Shown one piece after another: positions 1 through 8,018 of a stretch of 8,241 nt of DNA (positions are counted from its first letter, which is position 1; every line of letters starts with the position of its first letter). Source of the DNA: Prado023 sp036375875. GTDB taxonomy: Bacteria > Actinomycetota > Actinomycetes > S36-B12 > CAIYMF01. The position numbers and the translations under genes were made by a program. Under the pieces are notes generated by a model that was not told the DNA's origin, made no database searches, and was given only the letters and a program-made list of their open reading frames with translations. Location: assembly GCA_036375875.1 (NCBI GenBank), contig DASVBK010000236.1:1-8241 (forward strand). Direction: 5' to 3'.

Positions 1-3000
1 GCCCGCGCTGGCGTCCCACTCGATGAGGCCACAGCGCCAGGCGAGCTCGACCACGCCGGCCGCCGAGAGGGCTCCGTGCTCGGCCTCGAGGCGGGTCGTC
101 GACCCGCCCCAGGGCCCGTACTCGGCGATGCCGACGAGCACGATCATGTCCTCGGCCGCCAGTCGCGGCTGGGTGTGGCCGGCCGGGGTGGTCCCGGGGG
201 CCGGCTCGCAGCGCGCCTCGCGCAGCGCGGCCGGCAGGTTGGGCAGGGCGTCGACGGTGGCGGGCTCATCGCCCGCGGCCTCGTCGGCGGCCACCTCGGC
301 GGTCGCCTCCGCCACGGCCTCGGCCAGCGCGTCGGCCAGGTCGGTGCGCCCGGCCAGGCCGGCCGTGAGGTCCACCTGCAGCGGCGCCTCGGCTGCCTGC
401 TGGGCGAACCCGGGCGTGGCCAGGGCGGCGATGAGCGCGCCCATCTGGTCGGCCGAGAACGTGGTGATGCGCAGCGCCCGCTCGAGGTGCCCGGCCACCC
501 GGTCGTTGCCGGCCATGAGCCCGGTACCCCGGACCCAGCCGATCTGGGCGCCCACCAGGCGCGTGTGCGCGCCCCAGCGGGTGCGCTCGGCGTGCCAGCG
601 GTTGACCATCGACTCCAGGGCCGCCTTGGCGTCGCCGTAGCTGCCGTCGCCACCGAACGTGCCGTGGTTCGGCGAGCATGGCAGCACGACGGTGACCGGA
701 CGGCGCCGCGCCGCGCCGATCCGCTCGGCCAGCCGGCCGATGAGTCGCTCGACGCCCAGCAGGAGCAGCCGCAGCGTGTGCTCGGCCTCGAACCCGGTGT
801 CGGGCAGCTCGCCGCCGGCCGGTGCGGCCGCGAACGGCAGCAGCAACGTCGGCAGGAGTGCGGGCTTCACCTCGCGGGTGGTCGGTCCGACCTGCTCGAC
901 GGTCGGCGTCGTGCACCACTCGAGCAGCGCGTCGACGTCGGCGAACGACGCGAGGTTCGCGGGCACCACGTGCAGCACGGCACCCGGACCCGCCCAGCGG
1001 CGCTCGAGGTCCCGATACGCCTCGATGCGCTCCGGGGTGTCGTTCGTGGTGGCGAGCACCACCGTGGCGCCGCCGCGCAGCAGGTGCGCCACGGCCGCCC
1101 AGGCGATCGAGCCGGGCGACGCACCGGTGACCAGCGCCACCTCGTCGGCGAACGTCCCCGGGCTGGCGACGAGTGCCTCGGCAGCGGCCAGGGCCTCGGC
1201 CTGCGGCCCGTCGGCGAGCACCTCGCGCAGCCCGGCCAGCCCCGCGGCGTCGACGCCGCGCGGGTCGGAGGTCAGCGTCCGGGCGAGCAGCGCGGCAGTC
1301 GCCGACGCCCCCGTGGCGGTGGCCCGCGCATGGGCGAGCTCCAGCTGCTGGCCGATGCGGAGGTCGGCGTCGCGATGCAGCGCCACCTGGTCGACCAGTG
1401 CCAGCAGCGCAGGGTCCTGATCGGGCTGCCCGCCGGCGGCCTCGGTCGCCAACGCCCCCTGCACGAGGTGATCGACGTCCGCGCGAGCCCAGGCGGTCGC
1501 CGAATCCAGCAGGACGTGGCGCCGGGCGTCGAAGGCCGGAGCGACGAGCGCGGCCGGCCCGTGCTCGGCCTCGAGCAGGGCCAGGCGCGCGAGCGCGGCG
1601 CGCTGGTCCTCGGGCTCGTCGGCAGCGGCGACCCGGCCAAGGCCGGCCAGCATCGCCTCGGCCTGCTCAGCGAGCAGCCCCTCGACGTGCTCGCGCAGCT
1701 CGTGCACGGCAGCGGCGTCGACCGTGCCACCACCCGTGGCGGCAGCAGCAGCCGGCGCCAGGGCGAAGCCGGCCTCGGCGCCCGCCGCGGTGACGGCGGC
1801 GTCGACGAGGGCCTCGGCGCTGCCGGCCTCGAGGGTGCGCAGGTCGCCACCGCGGCGGCTGGCGCCCTCGCGGGTGCCCAGCGCCAGGGCCAGGGCGGCG
1901 CGGGCCGTCCAGCCCCCGCCGAGGCCCCAGTGCCCGGTCACCCGCTTGGCGACGGCGGGCGCCGCCGAGCCCAGCGGCCCGAGGGCCGCGGTGAGCGCGG
2001 CATCCACGGCCGGGGCCAGCACGGGACCCGGGTAGCGGTAGCCGCGGGAGCGCTCGACCAGGGTCTCGGTGAGGACCGCCAGGGGCGCTTCGTGCGCCCC
2101 ATCGATGGCCGGCACGCCGAACTCCTTGCCCAGGTCCATGAGCAGCTGGTTGCGCCGGCTCGAGGCACCCTCGACCAGGGCGTCGACGGTGTCGTCGCCC
2201 AGCTGCTCGACGCGCACGCCGGCCCGCAGGGCCAGCAGGGCGCGCAGCGCGGTCGCGTGGTCGACGGGCAGGTCCGCCACGTCGGTGACGCCTCCGGCCG
2301 GAACGGCGGGGGCCGCGGGAGCCGCCGCCATGTGGGCCGGGGCCACCTCGGCGGGGGACTGCTCCGCGGGGGCCTCCTCGGCCTCGGCCACGTCCTGGAC
2401 GACGACCTCGGGATCGCTGTCCTTGGCCAGCAGCGCCTCGGCATCGAGCTCGAGGTTGGCGACCACCGGGCGGGTGCCCCGGTGGCTCGGCAGGGCCAGC
2501 GCACCCTTGGCCAGGTTGGCCAGGGTGGGTGCGGTGCCGACGCCGACCTCCACGATGCGCGCCACGCCCAGGCCACCCTGCTCGGTGGGAGTGGTGAGCA
2601 GCTCGAACGTCTCGATCCAGCGCACCGGCGAGGCGAACTGCCAGGCCAGCAGCTCGATGAGCAGGGTGCGGGCCAGGGCCGCGGGGTCGGCGCTCGCGGC
2701 CTCCCAGTCGGCCAGCAGCCCGGCCAGCACGTCGGAGCCGCAGACCTCGTGCACGCCTTCGACGTACGCGCGGTCCAACCGGAAGGCGACCGGGTACAGG
2801 TTGGGCACGTAGCGCCCGACCAGGGCGTCGACCTCGAGCGGCGCGGGGATCTTCGCCTCGAGGTGGGCCCGGAAGCCGGGCACCCCGTCGCGCAGCGCCC
2901 GGGAGTGGAACGGCACGTCGATGCCGGGCACCTCGAGCAGGGGCGGGCGGCCCGGTGTGCCCGGGCCCAACCGCGCGGCGAGCTCCGCCAGCGCGCCGAC

Positions 3001-6000
3001 CGTGGCGGCCACGGCGTACTGCTTGCCCCGCAGGTTGTGGTTGACGATCTCGCACAGCTCGCCGGTCTCGGCCGAGACCTCGGCGACGAGCGCCTCGGCC
3101 TGGGCGTGCGTGAGGCCGACCAGGTGCGGGCGGATCACCGCCAGCCGGTAGTCGGAGCGGCCCTCGGCGTCGCGGGGCACGAGGCCGTGCATCGCCATGC
3201 CGCGGGCGAAGACCAGCTCGATCACCGCGCCGAGCGGCAGCACGCTGGCCGAGGCGGCCAGCGCGTTGTACTCGCCGACGGAGTGGCCGGCCACGGCGGC
3301 GGTGGGGTCCCAGGTGCCGGCCTCGCGCAGCTCGGTGACCTGCGCGGCGGCCAGCGTGGCCATCGCCACCTGGGTGAACTGGGTCAGGTGCAGCACGCCG
3401 GCGGGGTGCTTGAACGTGGTGCCGGCCGCATCGATGCTGGTCGGGTTGTCGCGGACCACCTCGAGGATCGAGAAGCCGAGCCGCTTGCGCGTGATCCGGT
3501 CGGCGCGGTCCCACACCCCGCGTGCGGCGGCGGAGCGGGCGTAGCCGTCCATCCCCATGCCCTGGGCCTGGATGCCCTGCCCGGGGAACACGTACGCGGT
3601 GCGTGGCCCCGCCACCTCGGCGGTGCCGAGCGCGACCACGCCGTCCGCGGTCGTGGCCTCCACCGTGAGCACCTGCGCGCCCCGGTGCATGCCGGTGCGC
3701 CGGACGGTGAACGTCACCTCCTGCCCGGGCAGCACGGGCGCCACGAAGCTGGTGGACCACCCGCGCAGCCGCGTGGGGTCGTCATCGGCGGCCAGGTCGA
3801 GCACCGCGCTGGTCGCGGCGGCCGAGGTCCACATGCCGTGCACGATCCGGCCGGGCAGTCCCACCAGCCGAGCGAGCAGGTCGCTGCGGTGGATCGGGTT
3901 GGGGTCGCCGCTCACGGTGGCGAAGGACTCCAGGCGGCTCGGTGCCAGGACGGTGCGGGTGCCCAGCGTGCGCGGCGGCGTGGCGGCGACGCCGGCGCGT
4001 GGCGCCGCAGCAACGGCTGCGGGGATCGCAGCGTCCACGGCCGCGCGGCGCACCAGGAACCGGTCGGTGATCCGCACGCCGTCGGCCACGGCGTCGACGG
4101 TGAGCACCAGGCCACCGTCAGCGCGGGTGACCATCGGCGGCAGGGCACGCGGCGCCTCGCCCGCGGCCGCCGTGTCGGTCACCAGGTCGTGGCGCAGGTG
4201 CACCAGGTCGAAGACGGCGGCCGAGAGCCCCGCCTCGGCCAGGGCGGCGAACGTCCGGGGCCACAGCGCGGTCATGACGCGATCCGGCAACGGCGCCGCG
4301 GCGCCGACCGTCGCGGCGTGGGCGCTGGCCAGGGTGCCCGGATCGGTCGGCGCGTCGGTGCCGCCGGCGAACATCTCCAGCAGGGCGCCGCCGGCGCCGG
4401 CCAGGCCGGCCTCGGTCACCGCGAAGCCGATCGTGCCGGCGTGCACGCTCGCCTCGATGGGCAGGGTCACCCGGCCGTCGCCGGGCAGCCCCAGGTCGGG
4501 CCAGGTGAGCGTGAGGGCCAGGCCGTCACCGTCCAGCGTGAGCGTCGCGGCCTCGCCGGCGTCGCCGACGGTGGCTCGCACCAGGTCCACCGCCCAGTCG
4601 CGGGCTGGCGCGAGGCGGTGCAGCGGGTTGCGCCGCGGGTTCCCCAGCCAGGTCCAGGTCGGCGCCGCCAGCGCGGCGAGCAGCAGGTCCTCGCTCTGGG
4701 TGCGGGGGGCGCCGTCGGGGACGCGCCGGAACGCCGGGGCGTCCGCGGGCAGCACGCCGTCGGCCATGAGCGCAGCCACGACGGCGGCCTCGAAGCGGTC
4801 GAGCAGCTCGGCCACCGGCTCGTCGGCGCGGGTGATGCCGGCCACGGCGGCCGGGCCGGGGATCACGAGCACCTCGTCGGCGGCGTAGCGATCGTCGTGC
4901 GACTGCCACAGCGAGTCCGAGGCGTACCAGCGCCGCACGTCGGCGTCGATCACCGGCACGAACGGCACGGGCTTGCCGGGCCGCCGGCAGACGGAGAGGA
5001 AGAACGCCACGTCGGCCGGGTGCAGCAGGGCGGTGCTGGCACTGGGGTGCGCCTCGAGGAGCGCTGCGATCGCCGCAGTCGGGGTGTCCACGCTGGCGGG
5101 GTCGTCGAACAGGGTCGGGATGGGGCCGCTGTCGGTCGGGTGCAGCCGCGCCTCGGCGCGCTGCAGCAGCGCGACGAACCGGCTGCGGTGGCTCGGATCC
5201 AGCCACGCGCCGTCGTCGTAGCGGCGGTGGCGGCCGAGCGCGGTGAGTGCGGCGAAGCGCTCGAGCAGCTCGGCGTACGTCATCGCCTCGAGGTCGCCGA
5301 ACCACGGCTTCGCGGTGGCTGCCAGCGCGGCGACGATCTCGTCGTGTCGGGCGGCGACGGCGCCGGCGTCACCGGCCACCTCGTCGAGGAGCCTGGCCGC
5401 GCGCGCCGCGCTGTTGTCGAGGTAGTGGATGTCGGCGTCGAGGCCGGAGCGCCCGGAGGTGGTGCCCCCGGCGACCGCGCCGCGGGCCACCCAGTCGTCG
5501 TGCCCTGGTGCGGCGACCAGCGCGGCCTTCACGGCCGGCGACGTTGCAGCCTCGGCGACAGCCATCGTGACGGTCCCGAGCAGCACGGCGTCCACCGGCA
5601 TGGGCGCGGCACCGTGCGCCGTCGACCACCGGCCGGTGAGCAGCTCGGCCGCCCGGGCGGGGTCACCGATGCCGCCACCGACGGCGAGGACCACGTTGTC
5701 GTGTCCCCTGATGCGGGCGTACGTCGCCAGGAGCAGCTCGTCGAGGTCCTCCCACGAGTGGTGGCCGCCCGCGATGCCGCCCTCGAGATGGATCCAGACC
5801 GGGTGCTCGGTGCGCTCGGCGATCGCCAGCACCTGGCCCACCTGGGCCACCGTGCCGGGCTTGAACGCGTTGAGCCAGATGCCCAGGCCGTGCAGCTCGT
5901 CGAGCAGGGCCAGCGCCTCGTCGGGCTCGGGGATGCCGGCGGAGATGGTCACGCCGCAGATCGGCGCCCCGGCGGCGCGGGCCTGCTGCACGAGCCGCTC

Positions 6001-7599
6001 TCGGCCCACGTGCAGGCCCCACAGGTAGGGGTCGAGGTACATCGCGTTGAGCACGACCTCCTGGCCGGGCAGCAGCAGCTCGCCGAGCTCGCGCAGGCGC
6101 TCGCTGAAGATGCGCTCGCTGACCTGCCCGCCACCGGCAAGCTCCGCCACGTGGCCGCCGTTGGCGGCCGCCGCCACGATCGGCGCCTCGGTCGTGGTCG
6201 GGGTCATGCCCGGCAGCACCATGGGCGAGCGGCCCGCCAGCCGGGTGTGCCGGTTGTCCAGGCGCAGCTGGCCGCCGGGGCCGCGGACCACCCGCGGGGC
6301 GTGCGCGCGCCACGGCTGCGGCACGGCGGGGGCCGCCCCGGGGGTGAACAGCGCCGCACGGCCCTCGGGGTCAGCCGCGTCGAGCGCGAGCACGCCGCGG
6401 CCGGCGAGCACGCCAGCGTTCGAGCGGGCCAGCGCGCCGAGCGGGCTCACCGTGAGCGCCACCGAGCCCTGGACGCACGCACCGGTGACGGTGCTGGCCC
6501 AGTCGTGCGGGCGGGCCAGGATCGAGTGGACGATCGCGGCGAGGGGGTCCCCGGCGTCCACGGCGGCGCCCGTCGCCGGGTCCAGGACGGTGCCCCGCGC
6601 GGGGGCCAGCGCGAGGCCCAGCGCGTGGCACTGCGCAACCGCCGACTCGGCCGATGCACCCAGGGCCGGATGGTGGAAGGGCGCGCCACTGGCCAGCGGC
6701 TCCCATGTGAACGTCAACGGGGTGCCGCCGAGGCGGCCACTGGCGCGGCGCTCGGCCTCGCGGCGGGCGATGCCGTCCAGCCGGCCACGCACGGCGGCCA
6801 GGGCCGCGGGGCGCCCGGCGAGCACGTGGCGGGTGGGGCCGTTGCGCAGCGCGATGACGACCTCGCCACCGTGCACGTCGGCGAGCTGGGCGAGCAGCGC
6901 CTCGAGGCGCCCCGTGCGCGGGCCGGAGACCGCGACCATGGGGGTGGCAGCGTCCTCGTCGCCGGCCAGTGCGGCCTCGAGGGCCGCGACCGGGGCCGAC
7001 CAGGGGTGGCGCCCGGCATGGACCCCCATGACCGCGGCGACCCGGGCGGCGGCCACGGCACGGTCCACCGGCACGAGGCCGGCGGCGTCCCGCTCCCCGG
7101 CGGCGACCCAGGCGGCCAGCACGCCGGCACTGTGCCCGGCCCACGTCGTGGCGGGCTGGTCGAGCACACGGCCCAGACCCTCGGCCTCCAGCGCCTGCAG
7201 CCAGGCCAGGTCCGCCAGCAGGGCGCCGAGGATGGTGAACGGGGCACTGGCGGCACGTGCGGCCGAGACGACCGACGGCTCCCCGACCGGCCGGGCGACC
7301 GCCGTGAAGCCGTCGGGGAACGCCCCCAGCGCCAGGGCGTCGGTGGTCCGCGCCCAGCGGTCCAGCTCGCCGAGCACCGCGTCGAGCCACGAGGCCAGCG
7401 CGGGCCGGCCGACGAGCGCTTGGTCGAGCGCCACCGGCCAGGCCGGGTCGACGCCCGGCACCAGCAGCATCGTGGGACGCGCACCGGCAGCCAGCTCCGC
7501 GGCCAGGCTGCCCGGCAGCGCGGTGCGCCGTTCGGCCAGGGCCGCAGCCGTCCGCGTGGCCTCGGCCTGCGCCTCGGTGTGGGTGGTCCAGCGATCCAT
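1..7599 (-). CDS. fas: Type I fatty acid synthase (bacterial FAS-I), 3' end cut by window edge
   Basis: This cytosolic multienzyme builds long-chain acyl-CoA from acetyl-CoA and malonyl-CoA using NAD(P)H. Seen in one stop-free frame of 2,533 codons: acetyltransferase with GHSAG (nucleophile Ser157) and FHHP (308-311); FMN enoyl reductase with PGMTP (from about 463), GGHHSWED (His613/His614) and VGGGIGDP (640-647); a central region (about 700-1200); hot-dog dehydratase with GDPNPIH (Asp1232, His1237) and VHGM (His1254); malonyl/palmitoyl transferase with FPGQG (1338-1342), GHSVGE (Ser1440), Arg1466 and PFHS (His1565); an Ala/Pro/Glu-rich linker (about 1735-1770); acyl carrier domain with GASSRRNQLL, phosphopantetheine site probably Ser1813; ketoreductase with TGASPGSI (2158-2165) and Tyr2321-xxx-Lys2325; and the first residues of the ketosynthase from about 2485. 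This is the order of mycobacterial Fas, equal to fused fungal beta and alpha chains. Mycobacterial Fas has about 3,070 residues, so roughly 500 are missing to the left, including the ketosynthase Cys. The start is the ATG at 7597-7599, with a good ribosome binding site. A neighbouring acpS, needed to load the carrier domain, is common but would be outside the window. Not a polyketide synthase: the FMN reductase and GASSRRNQ carrier motif are specific to FAS-I. Confidence 0.97.
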   Translation of the reverse strand, partial: MDRWTTHTEAQAEATRTAAALAERRTALPGSLAAELAAGARPTMLLVPGVDPAWPVALDQALVGRPALASWLDAVLGELDRWARTTDALALGAFPDGFTAVARPVGEPSVVSAARAASAPFTILGALLADLAWLQALEAEGLGRVLDQPATTWAGHSAGVLAAWVAAGERDAAGLVPVDRAVAAARVAAVMGVHAGRHPWSAPVAALEAALAGDEDAATPMVAVSGPRTGRLEALLAQLADVHGGEVVIALRNGPTRHVLAGRPAALAAVRGRLDGIARREAERRASGRLGGTPLTFTWEPLASGAPFHHPALGASAESAVAQCHALGLALAPARGTVLDPATGAAVDAGDPLAAIVHSILARPHDWASTVTGACVQGSVALTVSPLGALARSNAGVLAGRGVLALDAADPEGRAALFTPGAAPAVPQPWRAHAPRVVRGPGGQLRLDNRHTRLAGRSPMVLPGMTPTTTEAPIVAAAANGGHVAELAGGGQVSERIFSERLRELGELLLPGQEVVLNAMYLDPYLWGLHVGRERLVQQARAAGAPICGVTISAGIPEPDEALALLDELHGLGIWLNAFKPGTVAQVGQVLAIAERTEHPVWIHLEGGIAGGHHSWEDLDELLLATYARIRGHDNVVLAVGGGIGDPARAAELLTGRWSTAHGAAPMPVDAVLLGTVTMAVAEAATSPAVKAALVAAPGHDDWVARGAVAGGTTSGRSGLDADIHYLDNSAARAARLLDEVAGDAGAVAARHDEIVAALAATAKPWFGDLEAMTYAELLERFAALTALGRHRRYDDGAWLDPSHRSRFVALLQRAEARLHPTDSGPIPTLFDDPASVDTPTAAIAALLEAHPSASTALLHPADVAFFLSVCRRPGKPVPFVPVIDADVRRWYASDSLWQSHDDRYAADEVLVIPGPAAVAGITRADEPVAELLDRFEAAVVAALMADGVLPADAPAFRRVPDGAPRTQSEDLLLAALAAPTWTWLGNPRRNPLHRLAPARDWAVDLVRATVGDAGEAATLTLDGDGLALTLTWPDLGLPGDGRVTLPIEASVHAGTIGFAVTEAGLAGAGGALLEMFAGGTDAPTDPGTLASAHAATVGAAAPLPDRVMTALWPRTFAALAEAGLSAAVFDLVHLRHDLVTDTAAAGEAPRALPPMVTRADGGLVLTVDAVADGVRITDRFLVRRAAVDAAIPAAVAAAPRAGVAATPPRTLGTRTVLAPSRLESFATVSGDPNPIHRSDLLARLVGLPGRIVHGMWTSAAATSAVLDLAADDDPTRLRGWSTSFVAPVLPGQEVTFTVRRTGMHRGAQVLTVEATTADGVVALGTAEVAGPRTAYVFPGQGIQAQGMGMDGYARSAAARGVWDRADRITRKRLGFSILEVVRDNPTSIDAAGTTFKHPAGVLHLTQFTQVAMATLAAAQVTELREAGTWDPTAAVAGHSVGEYNALAASASVLPLGAVIELVFARGMAMHGLVPRDAEGRSDYRLAVIRPHLVGLTHAQAEALVAEVSAETGELCEIVNHNLRGKQYAVAATVGALAELAARLGPGTPGRPPLLEVPGIDVPFHSRALRDGVPGFRAHLEAKIPAPLEVDALVGRYVPNLYPVAFRLDRAYVEGVHEVCGSDVLAGLLADWEAASADPAALARTLLIELLAWQFASPVRWIETFELLTTPTEQGGLGVARIVEVGVGTAPTLANLAKGALALPSHRGTRPVVANLELDAEALLAKDSDPEVVVQDVAEAEEAPAEQSPAEVAPAHMAAAPAAPAVPAGGVTDVADLPVDHATALRALLALRAGVRVEQLGDDTVDALVEGASSRRNQLLMDLGKEFGVPAIDGAHEAPLAVLTETLVERSRGYRYPGPVLAPAVDAALTAALGPLGSAAPAVAKRVTGHWGLGGGWTARAALALALGTREGASRRGGDLRTLEAGSAEALVDAAVTAAGAEAGFALAPAAAAATGGGTVDAAAVHELREHVEGLLAEQAEAMLAGLGRVAAADEPEDQRAALARLALLEAEHGPAALVAPAFDARRHVLLDSATAWARADVDHLVQGALATEAAGGQPDQDPALLALVDQVALHRDADLRIGQQLELAHARATATGASATAALLARTLTSDPRGVDAAGLAGLREVLADGPQAEALAAAEALVASPGTFADEVALVTGASPGSIAWAAVAHLLRGGATVVLATTNDTPERIEAYRDLERRWAGPGAVLHVVPANLASFADVDALLEWCTTPTVEQVGPTTREVKPALLPTLLLPFAAAPAGGELPDTGFEAEHTLRLLLLGVERLIGRLAERIGAARRRPVTVVLPCSPNHGTFGGDGSYGDAKAALESMVNRWHAERTRWGAHTRLVGAQIGWVRGTGLMAGNDRVAGHLERALRITTFSADQMGALIAALATPGFAQQAAEAPLQVDLTAGLAGRTDLADALAEAVAEATAEVAADEAAGDEPATVDALPNLPAALREARCEPAPGTTPAGHTQPRLAAEDMIVLVGIAEYGPWGGSTTRLEAEHGALSAAGVVELAWRCGLIEWDASAG

Positions 7600-7607
7600 G
7601 ACGTGCA

Positions 7608-7613
7608 CCTTCC
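7608..7613 (-). promoter_or_regulatory. Ribosome binding site of fas
   Basis: The minus strand reads GGAAGG, followed by 8 nt and then the ATG at 7599-7597. This near-ideal Shine-Dalgarno and spacing decides the start. The in-frame GTG at 7608-7606 is ruled out because it begins inside the Shine-Dalgarno sequence and has no site of its own. Confidence 0.85.
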
Positions 7614-7629
7614 GGTCGTGCCCCCGGCA

Positions 7630-7635
7630 TTTATG
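7630..7635 (-). promoter_or_regulatory. Candidate -10 element for fas (weak)
   Basis: The minus strand reads CATAAA here, matching the -10 consensus TATAAT at 4 of 6 positions, in a short AT-richer island within very GC-rich DNA. Transcription would start near 7623 and give a leader of about 23 nt. There is no convincing -35 hexamer 17 bp upstream, which is common in actinobacteria. The element overlaps operator-like site A, so a protein bound there could touch or block polymerase. The assignment is inferred from position and composition only. Confidence 0.3.
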
Positions 7636-7648
7636 AGCAAAGCCTCAT
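7633..7648. promoter_or_regulatory. Operator-like inverted repeat, site A (fas-proximal)
   Basis: The plus strand reads ATGAG-CAAAGC-CTCAT: perfect 5-bp arms around a 6-bp spacer. It lies 34 bp upstream of the fas start codon. Nearly the same arrangement recurs as site B, exactly 38 bp further upstream, which makes chance unlikely. In mycobacteria the TetR-family, acyl-CoA-responsive regulator FasR binds inverted repeats in the fas promoter. That a FasR-like protein binds here is inference, since no such regulator gene is visible in the window. Confidence 0.55.
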
Positions 7649-7676
7649 GTTTGCCGGACCATGGTCGCACATGAGG
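7643..7676. repeat. Longer inverted repeat bridging sites A and B, with central palindrome
   Basis: CCTCATGT (7643-7650) and ACATGAGG (7669-7676) are perfect 8-bp inverted arms separated by 18 bp. Between them lies the perfect 10-bp palindrome GACCATGGTC (7657-7666), whose centre is 2 bp off the centre of the long repeat. The outer arms are made from the inner half-sites of operators A and B, so the symmetry may simply follow from two like-oriented operators. The central palindrome needs its own explanation and could be a third protein site. Confidence 0.4.
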
Positions 7677-7686
7677 GAACCCTCAG
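7671..7686. promoter_or_regulatory. Operator-like inverted repeat, site B (fas-distal)
   Basis: The plus strand reads ATGAG-GGAACC-CTCAG: the same layout as site A with one arm mismatch (G for T at the last base). The sites are 38 bp apart centre to centre, about 3.6 helical turns. Inside it, TGAGGG-AA-CCCTCA (7672-7685) forms a tighter inverted repeat with 6-bp arms. Probably a second site for the regulator that reads site A. Confidence 0.5.
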
Positions 7687-7901
7687 GAAAATCCCGTTCG
7701 CGTGCTGGGCAGCCCCCGCGCCATGGTTACCGAGGGGTACCCGCGGCCCTATCGGCGGTCCAGCACCGGGACCTTCGACCCGCCCGCGTCGTGCCGTTCG
7801 GCGTGTCGAGCATGGGCGGCCCCCTGCCGGTCCCCCCATCGCGCCCGAGCAGGCCACACCCCTGATCCGGAAGCAGGTGAAGGGCCCTGCTGGCCCCACG
7901 G
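7687..7901. other. Intergenic DNA without recognisable genes
   Basis: This stretch separates the fas operators from the tandem repeats. Short open frames cross it on both strands, but none has a ribosome binding site, the GC-rich third positions of real genes in this window, or a recognisable product. The only local structures are the weak near-direct pair GGTTACC-GAG-GGGTACC near 7724-7741 and a small inverted repeat AGCAGG/CCTGCT (7872-7877 and 7886-7891) with an 8-nt loop. Confidence 0.6.
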
Positions 7902-7973
7902 CGGCTCAGACACGTGACACCCCCACGGCTCAGACACGTGACACCCCCACGGCTCAGACGGGTGACGCCGCCG
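7902..7973. repeat. 24-bp tandem repeat, two perfect copies and one diverged
   Basis: Units at 7902-7925 and 7926-7949 are identical. The third, 7950-7973, matches for its first 10 bp and then diverges as it becomes the left arm of the hairpin at 7962-7992. Each perfect unit carries CACGTGAC, the exact reverse complement of GTCACGTG at 7988-7995. The perfect copies could therefore pair with the far side of the hairpin as alternatives to the third copy. A binding array for a CACGTG-recognising protein is another possibility. Function unknown. Confidence 0.8.
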
Positions 7974-7992
7974 GGGTCTCCGGCGGCGTCAC
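7962..7992 (-). terminator. Strong GC-rich hairpin, probable terminator of the upstream gene
   Basis: GTGACGCCGCCGG (7962-7974) pairs perfectly with CCGGCGGCGTCAC (7980-7992) around a 5-nt loop, giving a 13-bp stem. On the minus strand it begins 26 bp after the stop codon at 8019-8021, the expected place for a terminator of that gene. No T-run follows on either strand, but many actinobacterial terminators lack one. It could also act as an mRNA-stabilising 3' end. The strand is assigned from the neighbouring gene. Confidence 0.6.
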
Positions 7993-8018
7993 GTGCGGGG
8001 ACGTGCCCCAGCTCCTGA

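Noticed and set aside
1667..3760. Minus-strand ORF of 697 codons and other shorter minus-strand ORFs within 1-7599
   Set aside because: They are out of register with fas, are Arg/Pro/Gly-rich shadows and overlap verified transferase, linker and carrier motifs.
1..7599. Frameshift or internal stop splitting fas into beta-like and alpha-like genes
   Set aside because: All landmark motifs from the start to position 145 share one frame, and every TCA trinucleotide on the plus strand that I checked falls out of that frame, so there is no internal minus-strand TGA.
6047..7636. Plus-strand ORF of 529 codons, and others such as 3557-4888
   Set aside because: Ser/Ala/Arg-rich shadow translations opposite the acetyltransferase, reductase and dehydratase regions of fas; no recognisable motif.
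76..7674. Plus-strand ORF of 2,532 codons as a giant protein
   Set aside because: It mirrors fas codon by codon, has no family motif, has an implausible Gly/Arg/His/Gln-rich composition and no ribosome binding site. The minus frame carries signature motifs of every FAS-I domain present.
7645..7899. Minus-strand ORF of 84 codons just upstream of fas, possibly a leader or small gene
   Set aside because: Its stop lies inside operator-like site A, it has no clear ribosome binding site, and its third positions lack the GC bias of real genes here.
7647..7917. Two short plus-strand ORFs in the intergenic region
   Set aside because: No ribosome binding site, no family resemblance, and they start within the fas operator/promoter region.
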